Assembly: GCA_046348545.1 (NCBI GenBank)
Contig: JAXMEB010000002.1
Location: 758,969-822,968 of the forward strand
From: JAXMEB01 sp046348545
Lineage (GTDB): Bacteria > Pseudomonadota > Gammaproteobacteria > Berkiellales > Berkiellaceae
Length of the DNA stretch: 64,000 nucleotides
Reading direction: 5' to 3'
Shown here: piece after piece, positions 26,680 to 34,155 of the stretch
Layout: the number at the start of each line of letters is the position of its first letter
Numbering within the stretch: position 1 is the first letter of the stretch
Program-made: the position numbers and the translations under genes
Notes under the pieces: generated by a model
Told to the model about the DNA's origin: nothing
Seen by the model: only the letters and a program-made list of their open reading frames with translations
Databases searched by the model: none

Positions 26680-26838
26680 ATGGATATTGAATCGTTAAAG
26701 GAAGATAGCTCACTTGAAGTTGAGGTGCTATTTGAAGATAAAGTTGCTAGTGATCCTGCTTTAGATGCGTGCTGCTGTTGCAGCACCTCATGCTGCTGCA
26801 CTGCAGCAACTTCTGGAGCAGTTACGGAAGAAGCGTAA
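26680..26838 (+). CDS. TOMM (thiazole/oxazole) precursor peptide A1
   Basis: 52 residues. An acidic leader (SLEVEVLFEDKVASDPALDA) is followed by a core CCCCSTSCCCTAATSGA and a short acidic tail. Seven cysteines plus Ser/Thr in a run is the substrate pattern for YcaO cyclodehydratases, as in streptolysin S (SagA) and thiazolyl peptides. AAGGGAG precedes the ATG. The core and leader are both shared with A2 at 29827. A strong hairpin follows at 26849-26886. Confidence 0.85.
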   Translation: MDIESLKEDSSLEVEVLFEDKVASDPALDACCCCSTSCCCTAATSGAVTEEA

Positions 26839-26848
26839 CGCTTGAAAT

Positions 26849-26886
26849 AAAAATGCCGCTGTTGGGTTCAACATTGCGGCATTTTT
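26849..26886 (+). terminator. Intrinsic terminator/attenuator behind precursor A1
   Basis: AAAAATGCCGC (26849-26859) pairs with GCGGCATTTTT (26876-26886), and an inner TGTTG/CAACA stem extends it. The T-run is in place. It separates the precursor from the modification genes, an arrangement that gives many precursor transcripts and few enzyme transcripts. Confidence 0.85.
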
Positions 26887-26914
26887 ATTGATATCGAAAA
26901 ATAAGGAAGTGATG

Positions 26915-27799
26915 ATGTACATAGTAGATAATTATCAGCTCATAAAAGCTGGTGATTCGATGTATCTAGGTAATTATGGCATAGGCGCCAAAATCAGTAA
27001 TGAAAAGCTAGTCTCCATTCTAAAGCATATCAAGAACCAAAATAAGCTTGAAATCAGTGAGCAGCAGTTAGCTGTTTTAGCTGAGAGTAATCACATTAAT
27101 GTCGAAGAACTCAAAAGAGTTTTGATCGACAAACTCAATATTTTACAGACCCGTTCAGCGCGAAAATTGGACAAAATATATATTAGTTCAGATGATGGCT
27201 TGGTTGGCAGTTTTGTCCAGGATGCGCTTCAGAAAGAATACGATGTAGAGATTGTTGATGCTCAGTTTAATAGCTTTGATTCTAAGTCTTTAGTCGTATT
27301 TTATCGAAACAACTACTCGCACAGTGATTTTAAAACACTGTATAAAGATTTACCTGACAATGTATATTTTGTCACAGCAGGGATTATTCATAAAATTCTG
27401 ATAATTGATAATTTATATTATAAAGACAGTGGTTTACCTAGCCACTTTTCCAATTTAAACAACCTCTTAGCTTGCGTCCACAATGATTTATCTATTACAA
27501 AAAATAACTGGTTACTCTTTTACCGTAAAATCATGAAGGATACGGTTGATCAATTTCCAGAGCCAGAAGTGACACAATGTCAAAGAGGCTATATTGCTTA
27601 TAGTTTACATAAATTTCTTTCACAGTTTACTAATTTTTGGAAATTACCTACGACATTAGATGATATCAACTGGTTTTGGCATATTGATTTAACGAACTTT
27701 TCAGTGAACCGAGAGGTTGCCATCCATTCACCTTATTCAGAGTTTGACATGAATCTTGATTTTTCAAAAAAATCTCAGCTTAAAATGGCTTCTTTATGA
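26915..27799 (+). CDS. TOMM leader-binding E1-like protein (SagC/ThiF-like)
   Basis: 294 residues, fairly short for the family. The N-terminal 90 residues look like a winged-helix leader-recognition (RRE) domain. The middle holds an E1/ThiF-like Rossmann start (KIYISSDDGLVGSFVQDALQ, then YDVEIVDAQ). No zinc CxxC pair is present. In TOMM systems such proteins bind the leader and present the core to YcaO. Two ATGs occur (26912, 26915); GGAAG suits 26915. It overlaps the SagB gene by 4 bases. Confidence 0.75.
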   Translation: MYIVDNYQLIKAGDSMYLGNYGIGAKISNEKLVSILKHIKNQNKLEISEQQLAVLAESNHINVEELKRVLIDKLNILQTRSARKLDKIYISSDDGLVGSFVQDALQKEYDVEIVDAQFNSFDSKSLVVFYRNNYSHSDFKTLYKDLPDNVYFVTAGIIHKILIIDNLYYKDSGLPSHFSNLNNLLACVHNDLSITKNNWLLFYRKIMKDTVDQFPEPEVTQCQRGYIAYSLHKFLSQFTNFWKLPTTLDDINWFWHIDLTNFSVNREVAIHSPYSEFDMNLDFSKKSQLKMASL

Positions 27800-28590
27800 A
27801 CGTTTTTCAGCGAACTCATTTTATAACCGGTGATGTGGAAAGTGGCATTGACTCAAAAGTATATGAAAGCATTTTAAAAACACATGCAAAAGAAGCCATC
27901 ACACTTTTAGATATTGGCTTGGTTTCTGTCACTAATACTGAAAATGAAATGATTGAGCGTGTACAATTTACGGAATGTGACATTTTACCGTTTCATCAGG
28001 GTGACCTTGAATGTACAGCCGAAGGGGCAGCTGACTTTGAGCGGCTTGCTTCTGTGAATGCTTTTGAACCTCGGTCTATTTCGTTTTCTGACGTTTCAAA
28101 ATTTTTAATTCATGCCTTTTCCCCTGATAAAACAGGAAGACGTCCATACCCATCCGCTGGTGGATTGTATCCAGTTGAGCCCTTAGTATTTTTATTCAAT
28201 GAGCGGCTGGAGGAAGATGTTGAGTCAGGCTGCTATCATTTTAGACCTATCAAACAAAAACTACAAATTATACAATCAATTACCTACGAGCATTTTTTTA
28301 ATAAACTTTTACACGGGATGATCAAGATCGAAAATGCGCCGTGCTTTTGCATTTTGTATGTTGCGCATCTTGGCAAGTCAATATTCAAATATCGATATCG
28401 AGGCTATCGACATGCTGTGATGGAATGCGGCGCCATGTATCAGCAAGCAACCCTTGTTTCCCAAAGACAAGGATTAAGAACGACGGCTTGGTCTTCTTTT
28501 GGTGATCATGAAATGCTTCAAGCGCTGAATTTAGATCCTGGGGTGTTTTTACCGATAACTATGCAGTTATTCGGTTATAAGGACATTTGA
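27796..28590 (+). CDS. SagB-type azoline dehydrogenase (FMN nitroreductase fold)
   Basis: 264 residues. The SagB/ThcOx signature is present: RPYPSAGGLYPVEPLVFLFN near residue 115, then an RYRGYRHAVMECGAMYQQA stretch near 199 and GLRTTAWSSFGDHEMLQALN. These proteins oxidise azolines to aromatic thiazoles and oxazoles using FMN. It is start-stop coupled to both neighbours (ATGA at 27796, TGATG at 28588). Confident family assignment. Confidence 0.9.
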   Translation: MNVFQRTHFITGDVESGIDSKVYESILKTHAKEAITLLDIGLVSVTNTENEMIERVQFTECDILPFHQGDLECTAEGAADFERLASVNAFEPRSISFSDVSKFLIHAFSPDKTGRRPYPSAGGLYPVEPLVFLFNERLEEDVESGCYHFRPIKQKLQIIQSITYEHFFNKLLHGMIKIENAPCFCILYVAHLGKSIFKYRYRGYRHAVMECGAMYQQATLVSQRQGLRTTAWSSFGDHEMLQALNLDPGVFLPITMQLFGYKDI

Positions 28591-29810
28591 TGTTTACGCT
28601 TTATTATAACTATTCGAACCATTTTCCGATTTGCAATACTTACCATGCCTCGATGCACTATCCGACACGAATAAAGTTATTTGCCAATAACTTATTATCA
28701 GCTCCGAGGACCATTGGTGTAGATGGCGTGATGAGCTATGGTGGCGGAACGGGGTTGGGATTAGATCTTCCTCGAAAAGCATTTGGGGAGTACTTTGAGC
28801 GGAACCATTTTTTTACCTCTGTACCCGTTACCTCAAAACGATTGCTTAAAGATATATCGTCTGATTCACTCAAAAGCCAGCTATTAAAGTGTATTGACCA
28901 AGTCAAATATACTGATCAAGATCCGCTCGAACATTCATTTTGTTTTACAACAGTAAATAGTTTGATGAATGATGAAAGTCAGGAGTATCTTTACAACGCG
29001 ATTAGCTTGAATGGCGAAAAGTTAGATGGTCCTTTTTATAATTTTAATGACAGCTGTGCCTGCGCAACTCATGTTACTAAACAGAAATCATTGAATAATT
29101 CGTTGATGGAATTTTTGGAACGACAAGCACTATTGGGAAGTTGGATTTCAAAGCAATATCGATTTGCAATTGCTCCGGAAGTCTTACAAGTCATTACGCC
29201 CTATAAGCCGCTTGTTGAGAAACTCCTTAGAAATGGCGAACTATTTGTTTTCGAAAATGGTGTGAATCTGCCAGGATATAGTACGATCATATTTTATTTT
29301 TCTAAATGTCGACAAGATTTAGTCCAGTATTCAGTAGGGTCCAGTGCTGGTTTAACGCTTGAGGATTCGCTGAATGGTTCTTTTGAAGAGCTTTGGCAAT
29401 GCTATTTGTTTCAATACAATGCTGAAAATTCGAGAGGCCTAGAAGATCGTGCTGGGACGGGATATCACTTAAGCTTTCAAAAATGCAATCATGCAGGCAT
29501 TCGAGATATTATTCCTTTTGTGCAAGATGGCGCCTCTAGACAGTACACTGTTTCAAATTATCATCAAGTGACTAAACTTAAGACCTATACCTTCGATTCG
29601 GTTGTGTCTGAATTGGCAGACATTTCCAGTAATATATTTTATTACCATCATTTTGAGCGAGCACTTAATTTACACTTTTCTAAAATTGTGAGTCCTGATT
29701 TCTTTGTCCACATGGCATTAGAGCAGCCTCTTAATTTAGTGAATGCCTATTCCCAAGCGGTTGGGATAAATCGAGAAAATGCATATACAGAAAAGATACC
29801 TTTTCCTTAA
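28590..29810 (+). CDS. YcaO-type cyclodehydratase
   Basis: 406 residues with the YcaO ATP-binding features: GGGTGLGLDLPRKAFGEYFE near 48, the NNSLMEFLERQALLG helix near 173, and GSSAGLTLEDSLNGSFEELW near 250. The C terminus ends EKIPFP, a short version of the proline-rich tail that YcaO enzymes need for cyclisation. It uses ATP to cyclise Cys/Ser/Thr of the precursor core. Start at 28590 (ATG) overlaps the SagB stop. Confidence 0.92.
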   Translation: MFTLYYNYSNHFPICNTYHASMHYPTRIKLFANNLLSAPRTIGVDGVMSYGGGTGLGLDLPRKAFGEYFERNHFFTSVPVTSKRLLKDISSDSLKSQLLKCIDQVKYTDQDPLEHSFCFTTVNSLMNDESQEYLYNAISLNGEKLDGPFYNFNDSCACATHVTKQKSLNNSLMEFLERQALLGSWISKQYRFAIAPEVLQVITPYKPLVEKLLRNGELFVFENGVNLPGYSTIIFYFSKCRQDLVQYSVGSSAGLTLEDSLNGSFEELWQCYLFQYNAENSRGLEDRAGTGYHLSFQKCNHAGIRDIIPFVQDGASRQYTVSNYHQVTKLKTYTFDSVVSELADISSNIFYYHHFERALNLHFSKIVSPDFFVHMALEQPLNLVNAYSQAVGINRENAYTEKIPFP

Positions 29811-29826
29811 CTATGGAGAGTGAGCT

Positions 29827-29991
29827 ATGGAACTAGAAAGCAATGTTACAGACAATAAAGAAACATCATTGGATGTCGAAATTATATTTGACGACATGAT
29901 TATTAGTGATCCTTCTCTTGACTCTTGTTCTTGCTGCTGCACTTCATGTTGTTGTACAGCTGCATCAAGCACAGTTGGAACTCAAGACTAA
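29827..29991 (+). CDS. TOMM precursor peptide A2
   Basis: 54 residues. Leader SLDVEIIFDDMIISDPSLD matches A1 (same SL-x-VE-x-x-F-x-D and SDP-x-LD). The core is SCSCCCTSCCCTAASSTVG, again with seven cysteines and the same TSCCCTAA block. GGAGAG lies 6-11 bases upstream, and it starts 16 bases after the YcaO stop. The last residues (TQD) are uncyclisable. Confidence 0.85.
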   Translation: MELESNVTDNKETSLDVEIIFDDMIISDPSLDSCSCCCTSCCCTAASSTVGTQD

Positions 29992-29998
29992 TCTTATT

Positions 29999-30148
29999 TG
30001 CCCACAGGGTAGTATACCCACAACAGATGATTTTTCGGGTAGGCGCCGAGCCCTTGAGCAACCGGAGTGTACACAAAGTACATGAGGATTGCGAAATGGG
30101 CGATGGCAACAACCCCGAAAATTCAGCTGTGAAGGGTATATGTGGGCA
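29999..30148 (+). terminator. Hairpin behind precursor A2, split by a repeat element
   Basis: TGCCCACA at 29999-30006 and TGTGGGCA at 30141-30148 are perfect complements followed by TTTTACTATTTT. Between them lie GGGTAG and repeat copy 5. Without the repeat this would be an 8-bp stem with a six-base loop, a plausible terminator. Confidence 0.55.
30013..30140 (+). repeat. Palindromic interspersed element, copy 5
   Basis: 128 bp, TATACCCACAACAGATG to CAGCTGTGAAGGGTATA, same orientation and length as copy 7. It lies in the loop of a terminator-like hairpin within the TOMM cluster. One frame is open across it and reads YPQQMIFRVGAEPLSNRSVH, close to the frame translated inside rlmJ. Confidence 0.92.
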
Positions 30149-30171
30149 TTTTACTATTTTGCAGGTGCTGT

Positions 30172-32151
30172 ATGCGGGTCATTTCTCATTTAAATAGTAG
30201 ATTGTTATTGCCATTTCAAATGATCTTAGACATAGGGCAGCAACTTTCAGATGACCTGTATCGTGATCTAAAAAGTTCAGTATTTGAAGACTATTTTGAA
30301 GTCAAAACGGCCAATGATTGGATCAATCTAGAAGCGTTTGGCAATATGACAGCCGTTCGCGCTCAGGCCTTAATTCAGATTTTAAATCAATATTTTCGAG
30401 CGAATCAGATCGAACAGATTTATATCGATCTTTATTTGAATGATAAAACGTTAACCTCAGATAATTTGTATTCCTTATTGATCCTTGCCGATGAGATACG
30501 TCCATTAAATGTAAATCTTTGCGTGATTGCACAAAGTCCTATTAATGAATCATGCCTCAAATATTTCTCAGATAAAGATAATCTTCTTTTAACTCATATT
30601 AAAGAAAATGAGATTAATCGGAAGTGCGCTACTGAGAATATAGCTCATGTTTTGAAAAAAAATCGTTTTTCTGTTTTGAGCGGAAAAGGGTATTCATTTA
30701 AAGAAACTTCAAATGACGATCACCCTGAGTCACCTAAATTGGTGGACGATAGTATACGCTACGCTTGGTCGATTTTGAAACTAGGCGCTTATGACATTGC
30801 AACGAATTTGTTGGCGCATGTTCTGATTCAAAAAGAATTACCCAAGACCTCTTATGAACACATCCTCATGCATTTACAATTGATTCGATTTCATGCGCAT
30901 CAGTATGAGGCGGTTGCGTTACAAGATTATCCCGAGTTTAATCATTTGGAAGAGCGATCTGTTCAGTATATTCAATATATCAAAGCGTATTCAGCGACTT
31001 TATCAAGGCATGCTGATATAGCCGGAAAGTGCTTTGAAGCTTGTGGTGTTCATCAAGACATGTCCATCCTAGATGAATTTAATCTATATCAGCTTAATAT
31101 CTTTGCATTATTCAATGTGATCAGAGGTCAAATTGACACAGCGTACCAGCTTGAGATGAAAATCGAGAGTGCTATCAAAAGCAATCCACATGCTTCCCTG
31201 GGCTTAAAATATGTCAATAATATTAATATTGCTAGGCTTTATAAGAAGCTTGAGCAATACGAATTGTCAAGGCAATATTATGAGCAGGCGTACGATGAAT
31301 TATCTGGCGGAGGATATACGACCTCCGATTACATTTATTATAACATGAATTTGGGCAGCTTATATGAGGCTCAAACCAAGGCTCAGGACGCTTTAGTCTG
31401 TTGGGTCAAGGCTGCCATGCATTGGTTAGTAAGTAAAAACCCTTACTCGTTGGCTTGGCGACCTAAGATTATATTGACTCAAGAACGGTCTGTTGATCTT
31501 AATTTTCCTTTATCATTAAAAAGCGTCGCATCTTTTTTTGTGGATAAAATCAGAGCTCTATTAGACCTTAGTCAGATTCCTTTGAGACATGGAGAGTCAT
31601 TTAGTTTTAAATTGAATCAGGCGCGCATTCATGAAGCTCACGCTTATATTCAAGATCACTTTATTGTATATGGTAGTCTGTCTGAGGGTGAATCGCCTCA
31701 TCTAGACATGAGCACGCTACGAGCATTATTGTCGGATGTGATTCGAGAAATGCTTCCAATAGCACCAAGTGTTAAATCTATCTTGATTGATTATCAAAGT
31801 GAATCGTTGCTGAGAAAACAAAAAGAATTTTGGGCATTGGCCTTGGTCCATGATTGCGAGGAATGGATAATCAATCAGGAATCCCTCAAACCTCAACAGA
31901 TCCGAGCGTTATCCGCTTTTCAAAACATTTTGTTAAAACCCTCTCGCTTGATACAAACTGTTGTGTCTGACGGAAAAGGGATTCGTTTAATGTACCAGCG
32001 TAGCTTTATGAATAAGTTCATTCAGGATGAAGCGACTATTGAAGTATTTAGAACGCTTCTAGACAAACCATTAAAATTAAAACCCAACATGCAGCTGCCT
32101 GAGAAGTGGGTTCAGATGCTTTTCGAGCATCTTCTTGAATTCGAGTATTAG
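30172..32151 (+). CDS. TPR protein of the TOMM cluster, function unknown
   Basis: 659 residues from ATG at 30172, with AGGTG upstream; the frame is open a little further. Residues 15-110 resemble an alpha/beta domain with alternating segments (NQIEQIYIDLYLNDKTLTSD). The middle has TPR-like helical pairs, clearest at SLGLKYVNNINIARLYKKLE and YIYYNMNLGSLYEAQTKAQ. The last 150 residues are helical without a recognised motif. No peptidase or dehydratase signature is seen. By position it may scaffold, regulate or help release of the peptide. Confidence 0.6.
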   Translation: MRVISHLNSRLLLPFQMILDIGQQLSDDLYRDLKSSVFEDYFEVKTANDWINLEAFGNMTAVRAQALIQILNQYFRANQIEQIYIDLYLNDKTLTSDNLYSLLILADEIRPLNVNLCVIAQSPINESCLKYFSDKDNLLLTHIKENEINRKCATENIAHVLKKNRFSVLSGKGYSFKETSNDDHPESPKLVDDSIRYAWSILKLGAYDIATNLLAHVLIQKELPKTSYEHILMHLQLIRFHAHQYEAVALQDYPEFNHLEERSVQYIQYIKAYSATLSRHADIAGKCFEACGVHQDMSILDEFNLYQLNIFALFNVIRGQIDTAYQLEMKIESAIKSNPHASLGLKYVNNINIARLYKKLEQYELSRQYYEQAYDELSGGGYTTSDYIYYNMNLGSLYEAQTKAQDALVCWVKAAMHWLVSKNPYSLAWRPKIILTQERSVDLNFPLSLKSVASFFVDKIRALLDLSQIPLRHGESFSFKLNQARIHEAHAYIQDHFIVYGSLSEGESPHLDMSTLRALLSDVIREMLPIAPSVKSILIDYQSESLLRKQKEFWALALVHDCEEWIINQESLKPQQIRALSAFQNILLKPSRLIQTVVSDGKGIRLMYQRSFMNKFIQDEATIEVFRTLLDKPLKLKPNMQLPEKWVQMLFEHLLEFEY

Positions 32152-32170
32152 CGCTAATAAGGTCACTGCT

Positions 32171-33523
32171 GTGAAATGGTTTGCTTTCTCTGAATTGACT
32201 ATCTTCTCAGCACCTATCTGTGCGACTAATTTGATCGGTGTTTTGATTAATTTTTTTGCTATGATGATAGTCGCTTCGATGGGGGAAGCTGAATTAGCTG
32301 CTTCCGCCCTGGCGACCTCAACCTATACAACCTTGATGTTGGTTGCTTCAACCTGTCTCTATGCTGTTGGAATTTCGATCAGTCATCTCATCAGTCAGTT
32401 TGAGCAAAATTTAGGTCAAATACGTTTAATTTTCAGAAATGCTTGTTGGTTATCACTTATGCTTTCTCTACCAGTTAGTATTTTACTATGGAATGGACAT
32501 TATTTTTTGGCATGGATCGGTGAAGATGCTAGGTTGGTATCGCTGACGGTTTCTTATTTTAAGTATTCCGCTATAGCAATTTACCCTATTTTGTTAACGA
32601 TAGTCTTCTCACAGTTTTTTATTGGGATTGGCTCGCCCTATTTTACATTAATTACTTCTCTCTTAAGATTGCCATTTATTATGTTTTTTTCATATGCATT
32701 TATTCTGGGTGAAATGGGGTTGCCTCAGTTAGGGCTAGGGGGCGTTATGGCTGCGACGCTCTTGGTTCAAACAGTTTATTCTGTCGGATTATTAATTTAT
32801 TTAAATTTTAATCAAAAATTTAAAAAATATGAGCTATTTAAAAATTTTTTGAATCTTGAATTGCAAGGCTTAAAAAGATTATTTAGTTTAGGATATCCCA
32901 TTGGAATACAATATGGCAGTGAGCTTCTAGTCATGACGTTAATGACGTATATCATGGGATATTACGGTAGTGCACCGCTTGCAGCTTCTCAGATTGTTTC
33001 TCAATATGGTTTGCTTGTGATTATGTTGCTTCATGGATCGGGTCAAGGTCTTTCGTCACTCGTGAGTCGTGCAATGGGCGAGCAAAAAATCCATCAAGTG
33101 AAGGATTTTTTGAATGCAGCATTATATCTCTTGGCAATCATTTTTATTTGTATGATGTGTTTCTATCTTAACCCTGAGGTTTTGGTAGCCTCATTTATGA
33201 GTGAGGGGGAAAGGATAACCCCTGAGCTTAGTTATTATGCAGTTGGGTTTTTTATGATTTCGATTATTTCATTGACTATTGATGGGGTTCGGATTTATAT
33301 CAGTAGTGTGCTAAGAGGATTAAAGCAGACGCATTATCCCATGATGGTCGGATTGGGATCTCTGTGGCTTATCTCCCTACCGGTGGCATGCCTTGTTTCA
33401 TTTACACTCAATACAGGCCCGATTGGACTCAGTGCGGGCTTTATCAGCGGGTTAGTTGTCGCTTCTTTCCTGTTGTGGCGCAAGTATCGGCAAATTTACA
33501 ATGCGTTGGTCCCCCCAATATAG
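32171..33523 (+). CDS. MATE-family efflux transporter
   Basis: About 450 residues with twelve hydrophobic segments in two similar halves and the MATE-type internal symmetry (APICATNLIGVLINFFAMMI in the first, IGIQYGSELLVMTLMTYIMG in the second). GTG at 32171 gives the usual family length; the frame is open from a TTG at 32135. It is an inner-membrane antiporter, and in this place is the likely exporter or self-resistance pump for the TOMM product. Confidence 0.85.
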   Translation: MKWFAFSELTIFSAPICATNLIGVLINFFAMMIVASMGEAELAASALATSTYTTLMLVASTCLYAVGISISHLISQFEQNLGQIRLIFRNACWLSLMLSLPVSILLWNGHYFLAWIGEDARLVSLTVSYFKYSAIAIYPILLTIVFSQFFIGIGSPYFTLITSLLRLPFIMFFSYAFILGEMGLPQLGLGGVMAATLLVQTVYSVGLLIYLNFNQKFKKYELFKNFLNLELQGLKRLFSLGYPIGIQYGSELLVMTLMTYIMGYYGSAPLAASQIVSQYGLLVIMLLHGSGQGLSSLVSRAMGEQKIHQVKDFLNAALYLLAIIFICMMCFYLNPEVLVASFMSEGERITPELSYYAVGFFMISIISLTIDGVRIYISSVLRGLKQTHYPMMVGLGSLWLISLPVACLVSFTLNTGPIGLSAGFISGLVVASFLLWRKYRQIYNALVPPI

Positions 33524-33604
33524 CCATCCATCTTACTTTTAAGGCGTACAGCTCTTTTTTCTAGTATGATTTCAGTACGCTAGCTAATGTAAGAGTGTGT
33601 ATCG

Positions 33605-34006
33605 ATGGCAATGAAATTACTTCAAATCAATTTATTTGATTCCATTAAAACCAATCGACTTGGTGAAGTGAATCATTGCTTAAAAACAGGATCAAGTCCT
33701 AACGCTCGTTGTAAGGGATACCCAGGTTTGCCTGATGGTTGGTCCCCCCTTCATGAAGCGGTTCATCGTGATCCGCTGATCACAAAAATATTGATTAAGC
33801 ATGGCGCTAACTGTAATCTTACCGCCGGGACAGCAGGGACGCCTTTGCATCTAACGTCTCAAGTCGAGATTGCTCGAATCTTGATAGAGTCTGGTGCAGA
33901 TCTGGCAGCAAAAAATGCAAAAGGCGAATCACCTCTCGCTGCGCAGCGGCGATTGGGGCATGCTGAAATTGTTGAGCTGCTGATCCAAAAAGGCGCACAA
34001 GACTAA
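33605..34006 (+). CDS. Ankyrin-repeat protein
   Basis: 133 residues made almost wholly of three to four ankyrin repeats, such as GWSPLHEAVHRDPLITKILI and GESPLAAQRRLGHAEIVELL. No other domain, signal or membrane segment is seen. Ankyrin proteins are frequent in intracellular gammaproteobacteria and mediate protein contacts, sometimes in the host. It stands between the MATE and ccoN genes. Confidence 0.85.
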   Translation: MAMKLLQINLFDSIKTNRLGEVNHCLKTGSSPNARCKGYPGLPDGWSPLHEAVHRDPLITKILIKHGANCNLTAGTAGTPLHLTSQVEIARILIESGADLAAKNAKGESPLAAQRRLGHAEIVELLIQKGAQD

Positions 34007-34093
34007 TTATCTACCCTGTGAAAATGAGAATGATTTTTATTTGGAAAGTCGTTCAAATTTTTTTGACTTACTTTCCCAATTTATTTAACGTAA

Positions 34094-34112
34094 GGGTGTT
34101 TTATAAACACCC
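34094..34112. promoter_or_regulatory. Inverted repeat upstream of ccoN
   Basis: GGGTGTTT-TAT-AAACACCC, 8-bp perfect arms, 44 bases before the ccoN start. No T-run follows, so it may be an operator or mRNA leader hairpin. A canonical FNR site (TTGAT-N4-ATCAA), usual upstream of ccoN, was not seen. Confidence 0.4.
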
Positions 34113-34155
34113 AGTTTCATGATTTTGCGGTTCTAAAGTTTTCCAGGGATATGAT

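Noticed and set aside
29925..30197. Open frame across repeat copy 5
   Set aside because: It consists of repeat sequence and runs into precursor A2's 3' end; no ribosome site. The frame is kept as a note on the element, not as a gene.
26680..32151. Thiopeptide (pyridine macrocycle) cluster
   Set aside because: The cysteine-rich cores resemble thiazolyl peptides, but no LanB-like dehydratase or cycloaddition (pyridine synthase) protein is recognised, so a linear azole peptide is the simpler reading.
34007..34155. FNR site before ccoN
   Set aside because: No TTGAT-N4-ATCAA sequence is present in the upstream region; only the inverted repeat at 34094-34112 was found.
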